NCBI GenBank assembly: GCA_006384855.1
Contig: VCJN01000664.1
Coordinates: 1-64,000, forward strand
DNA length: 64,000 nucleotides
Reading direction: 5' to 3'
DNA from: Tetraselmis striata
Lineage: Eukaryota > Chlorophyta > Chlorodendrophyceae > Chlorodendrales > Chlorodendraceae
Both the position numbers and the translations under genes were made by a program. This document shows positions 34,619-45,542 of the stretch, one piece after another (position 1 is the stretch's first letter; the number at the start of each line of letters is the position of its first letter). A model generated the notes under the pieces. It did no database searches. It was given only the letters and a program-made list of their open reading frames with translations, and was not told where the DNA came from.

Positions 34619-34828
34619 CAGTGTTTTAGACGGTGATCCCGTGTTGGAAGTTTTATCACTGACCTTCAATTAGTCTTGCAGGATGCTTCGGCACTTAGCT
34701 TGCTGACGATAACGAAGCGTCGCCTACCTAGGGCTTTCCGTACCTGGATCGCTGTCAAAGCGGCCGTCTTAGAGACGCTGCAAGGGTTTCACTGGCGCCA
34801 GTCCTGTCCCGGAGGCGAAAATCAAAAA
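34619..34828 (+). repeat. SINE-like repeat, copy 4
   Basis: A full-length copy from GTTTTAGACGGTGAT to CCTGTCCCGGAGGCG followed by AAAATCAAAAATG, about 210 bp upstream of the ORC5 start. Together with copy 2 it defines both ends of the family. Confidence 0.65.
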
Positions 34829-35037
34829 TGGTTGCAGTAGCAGCAGTACCTGTAGCGCTGGTGGGAGTTCGTCCCGATATCGGCGTCCTGAGCCTGCGGC
34901 TCCAGTGCCAGGGTATCACGTGGTGCTGCTGCAGGGAATAGCTGGCTGGAGGGCGAGACCGCTGATATCACTGCAACTCGGAGCCCGTCTCCTCTCCATC
35001 CCTCCCCGTCACCCATCCGAGCCTGTATCTCACTACG

Positions 35038-37353
35038 ATGCCGATGACGGCGAGCGATGCCAGCAGCAAGGGCCGGAAGCAATCGGCGGCACGGCGGCGT
35101 GCTGTCGAGCAGCAGAGCGCGGGGCAACGCGTGCTGTCGCGCTGGGCTGGCCGTGGCAAGGAGGTGGCCGCGTTGGTGGGGCTGCTGGGAGCGGAGCAGC
35201 CGCCTGTTGACATCTTCGTCTACGGCGGCTCCTCGACCGGGAAAACAGCCGTTGTCAGGTGACAACCGCTGCGCATGTCGCCGAATGCTGCCGGCGCGGT
35301 TTCCTTCCGAACTCGCCGGGCCTCTCACAGCCATTCTCACAGTCGTGCTGTTTGGGTCGCTTGGGGGGGGGGGGGGGGTTCAGGGACGTCTGTGAGGAGC
35401 TCTGCTTGAATTTCGTCTACGTGGACTGCAAGGAGTGCCCCGATGAGAGGCGCTTGCTAGAAGCGCTTGCCGCTGGTATGCAGGCAAGGGACCCCCTCCC
35501 GCTGAGTTGCAGCGCATGCTGCCACCTCCGACAGGGCAGTGCGGCGCGACTGGCTGGTGACTGAACGCGTAGCCGACTCCATTGCCTATGGGGCATCAGT
35601 CGCAATGCAGGGACAAGGACTTGGAATACAAGGCACAAATATATGGCGTCGAACAGCTGCATGCGTTTATCCGCGCAGCGCCGGATCTGCTTACCAAGGT
35701 GCCACTCGATGGCCAGCAGCACCCCCCCCCCCCCCCCCCCCCCCCACACACACCTCTGCAGCCCCCTCCCGCAAGCCACCCCTCTGCCCAGCTTCGATGC
35801 TGTGTGGTCCCTCTGAGTGTAACGCACCAAACCAACAATTCATTGCTGCAGGAGGGGGACCCAGCGTACCTCGTCATGGACAACATCCGCTGCCTCTCTA
35901 ACAAAGATGTCCTTGCACCGCTGCTGAGGCTGCGGGAGCTCACCGGCGGCTGCAACATCGGCGTCATTCTGATCTCCAGCGTCGGCTGGGAGAATCTGTG
36001 CACGCCGTCCCTGGCGGAGAGGCCCCCTGTACCCGTGCTCTTCCGGCCATATGACGAGCAGACCATCATCCAGGTGTGCCCTGCGAGAGGCTCATGCCCC
36101 CCCCCCCCCCGCCCCTCAACCTTCTCGCCGCGCAGCAAAGTAATCCCCTCAGGCGTGTATTGTGTCCTTGTGTGTGCAGATCCTTGTGCGGGAGAGGGAG
36201 GAGCAGGCGGTGGACGCGGGGCTTTATGCTTCGTTCGTGCGGGGCTGCATGTCCCCGTTCATCCGGTGCACTCGCAACCTGAACCTCCTTCACACCGTGG
36301 CGGCGGGGCTCTTTGCAAAGTACAAGACCCTGACTGACGAGGGTGCGCGTGGCCGCCCGGCACCAGCTGCTTGCGCCTCGCGCTGCATGGGTGGGGGCAC
36401 GAGCAGTGGTCGAGTCGGTCTCCGGATGCTGTGTGTGCTCCGCTGATGGGCGCATGATTCCATGCTGCGCCCTGTGCAGGGAGTCACAGCCAGGGAGACG
36501 TGCAGCGGATGCACAAGGTGATGCGGCCGCACATCCAGGAGGCGCTGGACACGTTCCAGGGCGGCATAGGCATCTCCAGCATGCAGGTGCCGGGGCAGCC
36601 CCTCGCGGCCTCCGGCGGCCTCGAGTTTGAGCTCCCGTACATGAGCAAGTTCCTCCTGCTGGCGGCGTTCATCGCGAGCCGGAACTCGCTGGCGGCGGAC
36701 AAGCGCACGTTTGACACATCCGCTGGGCGCGGCAAGCGGCGGCGCATCACGGCTAACCAAACGGACAAGCAGACTGAGGCGGCAAAGGAAGCCCTGCTGG
36801 CGGGCCCCAAACGGTGATCCACGGCATGCCCGGCTGTGGCATCGCTGCTTCATGCACCTGCCATATGTGTGGTGACATGGTTGCAGGGTGTGTCATCGTC
36901 CACAGCCGCGCTGCCGGAGCCCCGTGCCCTGACGCCGAGACGTGTGTGGCGGCTCTGCAGGTTCAGCTCGGAGCGCCTGCTGGCTGTGCTGTGGGGCCTG
37001 CTGAGCTCGGAAACTGAGGGCGACAGCTTCTGCAGTAGTGAAAACGTGCAGAGCTCGGACATCTTCACGCAGCTGAGCGCCGTGACGTCCCTGCGTCTGC
37101 TCTCCAAGGTGGCGGGCCCTCCCCGATTCGGGCCTGCATCAATACAGAGCGTGCGCTGGGCGCTTGACCCGCTGTGCCCGTGTCTGTTGTGTCTGATGGC
37201 AGCGTTCTGTGTACGCGTGGCTTTGCGGCGCAGGTGCACGCGGAGGAGGGTCTCACCTCATGCGAATATCAATGTAACGTCACAGAAAGCCTCGCTCACA
37301 AGCTGGCTAGAAACCTGAAGGTCGAGCTCAACAAGTATCTCGTCTATGTATAG
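35038..37353 (+). CDS. ORC5: Origin recognition complex subunit 5, eight exons
   Basis: Exons 35038-35258, 35384-35475, about 35539-35698, 35852-36073, 36180-36342, 36480-36813, 36961-37108 and 37234-37353. ORC5 is an AAA+ subunit of the nuclear complex that marks replication origins. Walker A is GGSSTGKT, with an upstream IFVYGG strand and GKEVAALVGLLG as the ORC-type N-terminal helix. Walker B lies in exon 4 (AYLVMDNI), followed by a sensor-like ILISSVGWE, and the C-terminal domain (exons 5-8) ends KVELNKYLVYV. Exon 6 contains a basic linker GRGKRRRIT. All joins keep frame except exon 3: its first part (RRDWLVTERVADSI) and second part (DKDLEYKAQIYGVEQLHAFI) are in different frames, with the switch between about 35570 and 35610. 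That could be a missed tiny intron or a sequence error. Intron 1 has a G run against its acceptor; introns 3 and 4 have C tracts. Confidence 0.88.
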
Positions 37354-38610
37354 TAGCAGCCTGGGACAGAGTTGCTTATTCTGATAACTTGGCCTAGCCC
37401 TCAAACCCTCAAGCAAAGAGGCGCGGTCTGCCCTTAACGCCGCCCTTACCAGTGCTTATGTTTGCCGTTAAAAAGGATTCATGGTAATTGGTTATCAAGC
37501 TTGCTCGCTTTCTGCTGGGCATGGGTGTAGTATTCATGCCTACGTTCGGCCGCCGCTTCTACATGGGCACTTTTTGGATCCCGTGTTTCATGTCGTGGGG
37601 ACACGCCCTCGCCTCAATTTCATACATGCGTCTGCCTGCGTAGTTGTTGGTGGCTGCGAGCGCAGGTGCACGTGCGGCAGGACAGTATCATTCCTGATCA
37701 CAGCATGCACCGCTACAGCAGCAGACAACCCCAGCCATGGATGCAGGCGTCAAGCTGATGCAACCTGCGCTCTGAATGCGAGGGTCAGTGCGGAGCCAGC
37801 GAGCTGGAAACACGCTATGCGCGAATAAAAGCATAAAATGGATGTGTTGTTCCAAGACAACGGCGACACAACAACATCACATGCTATGATTGATATTACA
37901 CGGACTGCTACCGCCGCAGATGATGGAGACCCGCATGCAGCGCGCAGCTGCTGCTGCACCGGCACGGTAGTCGTGAATCATAAACGTATGCAGCGCGCAG
38001 CTCGAATGATAACTAACGCTGGTCGATGACTCGATAAGACCATGTCTTGGTGCGACAAAGAAGCTGGTCGGTTAATAGCCGGTTCGATAAGCACACAGGC
38101 GATCAGCCCACTCCTGCTCGCGCAGTAGCTAGACTAAAACTCCTGCGCTTTACAAACACTGATACAATCCTTTTTATATCGCGATGCACTGCGCCGCACA
38201 GCAGCGACGTGCCGCGACGCCGCATGAGAAGCTGACATCATCGCGCGCACCGTTTGTATTATCGCCGCCATTATCGCGGAGCGCGAGCGAGGTTGTCATC
38301 ACCATCGACTACATAAAAAATGATGGAGCGTGGCTCCGAAACCACGGAGCAGGCGAACTAAGCGGCCACTATAGATTTTTTTTATCACTATAGATTATTC
38401 CGGTAGAAGTACATCGATAGCACGTAGTGACTACCGGTACGGGTATCCGTGTGTACCTGAACCGACCACCTACGTATCTACCTCAGTGACTTCCTGAACC
38501 CAGTCGCTACAAAAAGGATGACTAGCGCTAACGGTAGGGACGATGAGGTGTAAGGATTTAGCGCTACCCCGTATCCGCGCCCGCGCCGCCGCGCCGCTGA
38601 TGCTGCCGAC
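37354..38610. other. Intergenic stretch, no gene recognised
   Basis: No convincing frame. AGCGCGCAGCTGCTGC and a similar GCAGCGCGCAGCTCG occur 60 bp apart near 37937 and 37990. Confidence 0.45.
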
Positions 38611-38621
38611 GATATATAAGG
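38610..38621 (+). promoter_or_regulatory. TATA box of the PsbP-like gene
   Basis: CGATATATAAGG stands about 115 nt before the ATG at 38732, in a GC-rich background, which makes it conspicuous. Confidence 0.55.
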
Positions 38622-38731
38622 AATCGCGCGCAATATTGGTCACACTTCAGGGTCGCCAGCTTCGGGCCTGGCGCACTGTCAACTTCCACTTCTGAAAGAG
38701 TATCCAACCCTGCCACCGACCAGCCGCAGAG

Positions 38732-40264
38732 ATGGGTCCGTGTGCTGCAGCGACGGGCCCGATGCTAGCGGCGAAGCCGAGGTGCTTCCTCCAGCCTGTC
38801 TCAGCGCGGCGGCAGCGGGTCGCCCGAGGAGGTGAGCCGATGTCATCCCGCGATCAACCGTGAAATCTGCCACGCGGGCAGACCACACGCATGCCTGAGC
38901 CCCGCGCCGAACCACGCATGCTGGTGAGCTAGCCGGACCCATCGGGGAGTCTCGACCTGCGTCGTCTGATCCGCGGAACGCACGTCTGCAGGGCTGTCCT
39001 GTGAGGCGACCCCGCAGGGTGAGCCATCAGCGGAGTGCCGCCGTGGCGCATCGCGCGAACTGTCAGCCGGCGGCGTGAACTTGTCGCGCCGAGTAGCCTT
39101 CTTCGCCGCCTGCGTCGGCCTTCCTGCGTTCAACGCGGCGGCAGAAGCAGACTCCCCGCCTGATGCGGGCAGCACAGGTAAGCAGCGCAGGCATTGAGGA
39201 GCAGTGCGCGTGCTGTGGGAGGCAGTGCGGGTGCCCAGCTCGGCAGAGTAGCACGGCGCTGATCGAGCCAACATGGCAGGCCAAGAGGAGGTTCTCTCGC
39301 CATCAGCATCACGGGGAGAGAACTACGTCACGAAGTACTATTCCTACTACGTCCCCCGGGGATGGGAGCCGGTGGACCTCGGCAAACCAGGTACTACCTC
39401 CCGGTTCAGTTTGCTGTGACACCAGCACCGCATCCATCCCATGCCGTTGATGGAAAGTGCCGCTTGGGGTGGATTAGGTACCACCGAGGCTGAGCTCTTG
39501 TGGCTGCAGAGGCATCGATCCACGTCTGACGAGTTACGACTGTGTGCGGTTTAGACCAAACAGCGCCCTCGATCGAGTCGCGCTTTGAGTCGGCGGACGG
39601 GAGCCAGAGTGTGTCGGTGACCGCCACCGAGGCATCCAAAGTCAAGCCAACATTCTTCCAGGTACGCACGCGGCCAATGCCGCCGGCGGTGCGCCGTGTC
39701 GTTTCCCTAGCGTATGGGGCAACCAGCGGACGCACTCCCCATACCGCGGCTGACTGTGTAGCCCGGACCGCAGCTGCAAGACATCAGCGAGCTGGGCGAG
39801 CCGGATGCGGTGTTTCGGATGACTGTGGCGGGGGCCAAGCTGCTCAGAAGCTCATCGCAGGTCATCGAGGGCGAGGAGCGAGACACAGGTGACCGACCGC
39901 TGCTCCGCGCCTGTCTCCCAGTCCTGGCGGCCCTTTGTCCATGTGGTGATGGTGCTGCCGCAGTGCTGTGCAGTGCTAGGGGGTGGCCGCTGTCACTGCG
40001 TGGGAGGCAGCCATTGCTGATGTCCGGTGCTGCCGCGTGGCGTGGCGGCCAGGGACCATCCGGGGCGTCGTCAAGCAGCCCGACCAGACGCTGTACTTTT
40101 ACGAGGCTGCCGCCAGCAAGGGGCGGCGGCTGTTCATCACCGTTGCCGCCAAGCAGGGCAAGATCTTCAAGGCCAAGTGCGCCGCCCCGGAGCCGGCAGT
40201 CGAGGGCAGCTCGGAGGTGGGCGCGACGCTCGAGACCGTCGCAAAGTCGTTCCGGCTGAAATGA
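38732..40264 (+). CDS. PsbP-domain protein of the thylakoid lumen, six exons
   Basis: Exons 38732-38831, 38992-39177, 39280-39390, 39555-39661, 39774-39888 and 40053-40264 give 276 aa. The mature part follows the PsbP fold: YYVPRGWEPVD, SVSVTATEAS, ISELGEPDAVFR, QTLYFYEAAASKGRRLFIT, then GKIFKAKCAAPEP and the usual ending VAKSFRLK. Known members sit in the thylakoid lumen and support photosystem II or related complexes. The N-terminus has two targeting parts: an Arg/Ala/Pro-rich plastid transit region (residues 1-60) and a thylakoid signal with twin Arg66-Arg67, hydrophobic VAFFAACVGLPAF and an AAAEA cleavage-like site near residue 86, which indicates the Tat route. The acceptors of exons 2 and 3 were chosen because only they keep phase. 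It is a PPD-type member; whether it is PsbP itself cannot be said. Confidence 0.82.
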
Positions 40265-40435
40265 GGCGCCACCGCACACAGACCGGTATCGGTCCATCCC
40301 ATCCCTGTCCCCCGGCACCATGTGGCAGTTGTGGCCAAGCTCACGCAGATGCTGTTGATGGACACCCAATTTTTAAAGTGAACACTCGAAGCACTTCAGT
40401 TTGGGGGGGGGAGTCAGGCACGCCGTCCCACCCCC

Positions 40436-40662
40436 TGTTTTTTTTCGCCCCCGGACAGACCTGGCAATGGCGAAATACTGGCAGCATCTCTCTGACGGCC
40501 GTTTAGGCAGCGATCCAGTTACGGAAAGCCCTGGGTAGGTTTATTCATCTGCTCTCGGGTGGTGACGCTCCGTTATAGTCATCGAGCACATTTGCCAAAG
40601 CATTCCGCAAGACTAATTGGAGGCCAATGACGGAATTTATTGTTTCTGCGAAGTGGCGGAAA
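40436..40662 (-). repeat. SINE-like repeat, copy 5
   Basis: Reads on the minus strand from AATTCCGTCATTGGCC through TGCGGAATGCTTTGGCAA and CCCAGGGCTTTCCGTAACTG to TGTCCGGGGGCG followed by eight A. It carries a ~22-bp insertion after GCGTCACC. The A tail is the clearest of the family. Confidence 0.65.
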
Positions 40663-41002
40663 CCTGCAGAGGGCACAGTCGCAGCGATCAGTCTGCGGGC
40701 GGTCGGTCCGCAAAGCTGCCATTGGACTCTTGCATGGATCTCCTGAACTACGTACGGGGTAGACAGTGCATGGTATAATCACAGGCACAGCCGCACGCCG
40801 TGGTCCGCGCATCCTGCCACTTCAGTTGCGAGCGTACTCTGGCGCATGCTGTGGGTCCCTCTCACCTATGATGGCACCGCGCGCGCCCCATGGTGGGTAG
40901 AACACCGAACGCGTCGCGCCATCAACAGGGTCGGATGAGAGAGCTCCTGTGGCGTGTGGGCATGCCAGCGCAGAACGGCAAGTGACGTGTTACATTTCCG
41001 TT
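40663..41002. other. Gap between convergent genes
   Basis: No gene recognised between the SINE-like copy and the end of the GDPD gene. Confidence 0.4.
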
Positions 41003-44000
41003 TTAAGGGCGCAGCGCTGAGCTCGAAGGTCGATGGCGCGCTTCAACCTGTGGTGGGCGGACGGGCAGGGACACCAGTCGCTGATTCCGTGCAGGACATT
41101 GCCGGGTGGTACGAGCAAACGTGGGTCGCGTGGGGGTGGCCGGGTTGGTCAAGCAGCTGCGCTTGACCGGAGGGGCGGCGTACAGCGTCGGGCGGCCAGT
41201 CACGATGGCATCCACTCCCTCGTCCAGCAGCCTTTGCATCACCTCGGGGGTGTCTGCCGTCCAGCTGTAGAGAGACCGGTCAGCCCTGTGGAGCTTCTCC
41301 AGTAAGGCCCGGTCCACCATCTGATGGCTCACCGCGGCGACCTGCACGCATCCCCGGGGCATGCTGGCGTCATGGCAGTGCGCACGGACCGCGCCATGCA
41401 AACAAGGGGCAGCGCATGCAGAGCAGCAGACGGCGCGTAGCCGCACGTTTGTCTTCAGGCCGCGGCGGAGCGGGACATCCATGCCCTCCTGCCTGGCTTC
41501 CATCGTGAAGTTCATCACCACGTGACCGGTCCGCACGCCGGGCAGGGAAAGCCCAGCTAACAACGCATTGACTCGTGCCACCACAGCGTCCGACTTTGCC
41601 CAGACCTGTCGATGCATGCCGGGGAAGGGGTGTCAGCCATCGCAGAGACCGTGCAGGAGAGGCCAGTGCCATAGCGTGGTGCCAAAACAATCTTTATCTT
41701 ACCAGACCATTTTGGTGCACATGTGGAAAGAATATCCTCTCATTAAGGAGTAAGACTAATGTCACACCCATTCAACCCTAGAGCCCTAAATTCGTTAATT
41801 TACGATATTGTTTAAGAAGATATTTCGATGTTTGGTCGCTAAGGTACAGTCAACACGGCTCGAAAGGGACATCTGGGCATCAAGCTCATGACTGCTCGGC
41901 TTCAGAGCCATCAAGCCGAAACATTCATTCATTGGGAGAAGAATCTACCAGATCATTTTTGATCACCTCTGGAAAGAATATCCTCTCAGTAAAGAGTAAA
42001 ACTAATTTGAAACCCTTCAAACCCTAGAGCCCTGAATTCATTATTGTAACGAGTTTGTTTAAGAAGATATTCCAACGTTTGGTTGCTAAGGTACAGCAAA
42101 CGCGGCTCGAAAGGGATATCTGGGCATCAAGCTCATGACTGCTCGGCTTCAGAGCCATCAAGCCGAAACATTCATTCATTGGGAGAAGAACCAATGCGGT
42201 CCGCTTGGCGCATGGATTGCAGACTCAACTCCAGACATGTACTGCACAATGGGGCTGGACTATGTCTGATTCGTCCGGGATGCTGCCTGCATTCAAGCTG
42301 ATACATTAGCTAGTATGATGCCGAGTGTAAATGTGACCTGGCTCTTGAGCAACCGCGCAATGCTGGTAGCGGCAATCCCCGGTACTGTCTCATTGCAACT
42401 GACGTGCGCGTACCAGGCACTTCCGGCAGCGTGTTTCCTCCACCAGCTGGACCACGTGGTAGGCAATTAGCTCCTCATTGAGCGCACGGCCGAGGTGGTC
42501 GCTGCGTACACACCAGAGCACGTAGTTGTGGGGTTGGCACGGAGAGCCATCACCCCGCACGGTATGGAGCTGCTCCCCTAAGCAGCGGCCGGTGCCGTAA
42601 CCCAGCCCATCCTGCGGTACCCGGGCGTGCCTGAACCGTACGGCGTATGACTGACTGAGCTGGACACACCGTGGTCGGGGACACATCCGTGCACAAACTC
42701 CTGGCGAACGACACCAGCGAGTACCTGCCATACCGTCTCCCTAGACTAACAGTATACGGGCATTTGCACGTGCCCCGAGTGCGTCCAAGAGCGAATGGTA
42801 GACGGCGTCGGTCCAGTCCAAGCCCTAAACCGGTATGGTTATTGTTCATGCGATTGCTGTGAATGGATGAGACGGGAGAGGGATTGTGCTAATATGTTGG
42901 ATGGATCGCCGACTATCAGGGTGATTCTCGGACCGTGGTAGGCGACATTCCTCATACAAACAAATGAAGGCATGGGGAAACGCCACGCTGGACATGAGGC
43001 CACCCACTTGTACGTCTTGACGTCCAGGATCACGACGTCAACACTGGCTTGGACCGCCCGGATCACGTCAATCGCCTGGACTTGGGAACGGGATGGGAAG
43101 GGGGACCTGTCACTGGGCATGCGTGGGGTAGCCCAGCGTGGGGGTAAAGCCCGGATAGATTTCAGCCACCCACCTGCATGACGTGATCGCCAGATGCCCA
43201 TTCCAAGGCGGACAGCTCCTCCGCAGTCAAGTCCCCTACCTGCACCAGCGCATCCGTAGCGGTCAGCGACTACTCGCTGCCTCGGTGGAGTCGGGAGCGG
43301 AGCGGTGCTGCGGTTGGTAACCTTGTTACCTGCGTGCGTGCCGGCATGTCGATGCCAGAGAAACGGAACAGCTGCTGCAGTTCTCTGAATGAAAGCATCA
43401 TCCTGGCATAGCGTCAGTATGGGTTCTGAAACGATGTTGTTCACAGTGATTGTGATAGATGATGCGCATAAAGTGACACATACTTCATACCTGCACACAT
43501 ACACATACTTGTACATGTAAACATATTATGAGTGTGCAAGTGTACATACATATTCATATGCTTGCAACTGACAATCACTTGTGGGAGAGCGAAGGGGGAT
43601 TGCCTGTCATGAAGGGCAACCAGGACACCATCTGCCGACAAGACGACGTCGACTTCCACGCATCCGTAACGCGCCGTCGCCGCAGCCTGAGGGGCGGTAC
43701 ACATGGCCGGGCCAAGCTGTCAGCGTGGCGATACATCCAACACCGGAATACAGGAGCAATGCCACTGGCAGTTGAGTCGCGGCTGTCGGCCTTGACGCAA
43801 GGGAGCGGATGCGCTGCGCGCGGTAGCTGATCAACGCACCTGGAAGGCCGCAAGCGTGTTGGGGGGCGCCGCCTGAGGGTCGCCCCCGTGCGCGCATACC
43901 AGCGGCAAGGCCTGCCTGGCGCAGAACGCTGCCGTGGGCGGAGCCTTCCAAAGTTTCTCCCACTCCCCCCCTGGCACGAGCTCTGTTTCCGTGGGCAGCT

Positions 44001-44109
44001 GCAGCTGGATGGCCGAGTAGAATATCAGAAGGACGGTGACCACCAGGCCGGCAGGGAGGAGCTGCAGCAGGACCCGCCTGGAGCGTGGCGCTTTGCGGGC
44101 GACTGCCAT
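41003..44109 (-). CDS. Glycerophosphodiester phosphodiesterase, membrane-anchored, eight exons
   Basis: Exons (minus): 44109-43840, 43686-43604, 43384-43330, 43239-43174, 43075-43008, 42501-42414, 41605-41447, 41341-41003; 375 aa in one frame. GDPD enzymes hydrolyse glycerophosphodiesters to glycerol-3-phosphate and an alcohol. Residues 17-35 (LLPAGLVVTVLLIFYSAIQ) form one TM helix after a basic start, so a type II anchor with a lumenal or extracellular catalytic domain is likely. Active-site words are CAHGGDPQAAPPNTLAAFQ (His74), CVEVDVVLSADG (Glu101, Asp103), ALHDR (His116), VDVVILDVKTY and the C-terminal SWTADTPEVMQRLLDEGVDAIVTGRP. Intron 2 appears to start with GC (ACAG|GCAATC). A short piece between exons 4 and 5 may be missed. 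The last exon reads on ~55 residues past the conserved end. Intron 6 holds a tandem repeat, and the virus-like element begins 396 bp upstream of the ATG. Confidence 0.85.
41700..42190. repeat. Two-copy tandem repeat of ~247 bp in GDPD intron 6
   Basis: The unit starts TACCAGA(C/T)CATTTT, contains CAAACCCTAGAGCCCT-like and GTTTAAGAAGATAT words and ends AAACATTCATTCATTGGGAG. The second halves are almost identical, the first halves more diverged. It is much lower in GC than its surroundings. Not coding. Confidence 0.8.
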
Positions 44110-44504
44110 CGAAGGACGATACGCGTCGCACTCGGTCACAAAGTGCGCTCATTCGCTACCTGGAAATTGTTGCTGCAGTAAGATATCGGCCCCGGGCCTC
44201 ACATCCGCGGAGCAGGACGTGTAGTGCGTGCGCGAGCTGGAGCTGGAAGGAGCGAGTACTCGCAGAATAGTTCAAGCGATTATGTCGCCGTCTGTGCCGG
44301 AAGTCAAGCGTGTGCATACGAGGTTTCGCGACGATACCACACACACATACAGTACTGCTTATCAGCGCACCGACACCCCTCACAAGGACTGCACTGCCGC
44401 CTTCGCTTTGCCCAACATCCCTGCTGCTCTGCTGGCGCCTGGGGATGTAATCCTTAGTCGCTGCGATGTACGAGATAAAATCCTTACCTTAAAATCCTGT
44501 ACCT

Positions 44505-44717
44505 GTAGCGTGTGTGTATGTAGGGATCCTCTTTGGCGCAGTTTTCAAAAGCATACGGGAATCGACATTTCACCCCCCCAGAATTCGATACCCGTACATC
44601 CGCGGGTACAATCCGACCACAAAACGCCCCCACAAAGCCGCCTCGATGGCCGGCGGTGGCCTACGAACCGCCGACCAGTATTAAAAATAATTAAGCCGGG
44701 TCCCTACTTGAGGATTT
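44505..44717 (+). repeat. Left terminal inverted repeat of the virus-like element
   Basis: Begins GTAGCGTGTGTGTATGTAGG and is the reverse complement of 61247-61458. Identity is about 98-99 percent over the outer 205 bp and decays at the inner edge after CCCTACTTG. Weaker similarity (TAATC-TTAGTCG) lies further out on both sides, so the true border could be slightly different. Confidence 0.9.
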
Positions 44718-44741
44718 TTGGGTTAAGTGCGGGGCTCACAC

Positions 44742-45542
44742 TCACACCACCAAAACGACCTCGCTAAATCGCGGTGGAGGCCCTTCGTCAACCGTCATAA
44801 GAAGTCGGTAGTGCGTGTACGAAGCTCGGGTTGTGACACTACCCTGAAACAGGTATGCGTTGTCAGCGGGGATGTCATCGGAATCAAAGTCCTCTTGAAA
44901 GAAAGCATTCGTAGCCTTGTCTGCGGAGGGGATAACGGTGTAAGACATGTTTGTGTAATCGGCGAGCTCGGTCCAGTTTAACCCGTCATTAGATCCCTGA
45001 AGAGTTGAAAACTCACCCACCAGGCTGATCCATGATTCCGTATTCCATAGCCGTACGCCGGTAACAATGGCGGCTTTGGGAAGATGGATGGCGAGGAAGT
45101 GAGGTGGGTCCATGTTAGGATCGGCTACCCACGCCTCAAACGACGCACCGAAGATCCTGTCAAACGCTCGCCACCCGAGATAGTTCTCAGCAGCATTACT
45201 CGACTCGGTCACTGTGTATCCCTGGTCGCTATAACCACTAAGTGCTGGGACCGGAACAGCTGGTACACTGGTTGTATGGCTACCTAGGGGCTGAATTCCC
45301 GACGAGTTCCCCTCTCCGTCAATGAGTTCTACCCAAAACCAATACTGAGTTCCGGGCGATAGACCTGCTGCCGTTTTCAAACCGTTATCGTAATCGTAGC
45401 TCACACCGGGGTCGATAGTGCTGGTCGCGGTGCCTATGAAATCCGATGTCACCGTTATAAACGACCCGACTGGGATGTTGTTTGTGGTGTTCTGATACAA
45501 ACGTATCTCCGAGAAGCCGCTCATTTTGCTTATGAAGAGCAA
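44742..45542 (-). CDS. FN3 plus discoidin (F5/8C)-like adhesin of the element
   Basis: 266 aa. The first ~95 residues look like a fibronectin type III domain (GLSPGTQYWFWVELIDGEGN). The rest matches a discoidin/F5-8 type C fold: GYTVTESSNAAENYLGWRAF, WVADPN, PHFLAIHLPKAAIVTGVRLW, STLQGSNDGLNWTEL and a final HYRLLMT--- FSEVVLV strand pair. Such domains bind glycans or lipids, so a role in host attachment on the particle surface is inferred. It is the last gene of the left minus-strand block and overlaps the next gene by 13 nt. Confidence 0.75.
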   Translation of the reverse strand: MLFISKMSGFSEIRLYQNTTNNIPVGSFITVTSDFIGTATSTIDPGVSYDYDNGLKTAAGLSPGTQYWFWVELIDGEGNSSGIQPLGSHTTSVPAVPVPALSGYSDQGYTVTESSNAAENYLGWRAFDRIFGASFEAWVADPNMDPPHFLAIHLPKAAIVTGVRLWNTESWISLVGEFSTLQGSNDGLNWTELADYTNMSYTVIPSADKATNAFFQEDFDSDDIPADNAYLFQGSVTTRASYTHYRLLMTVDEGPPPRFSEVVLVV

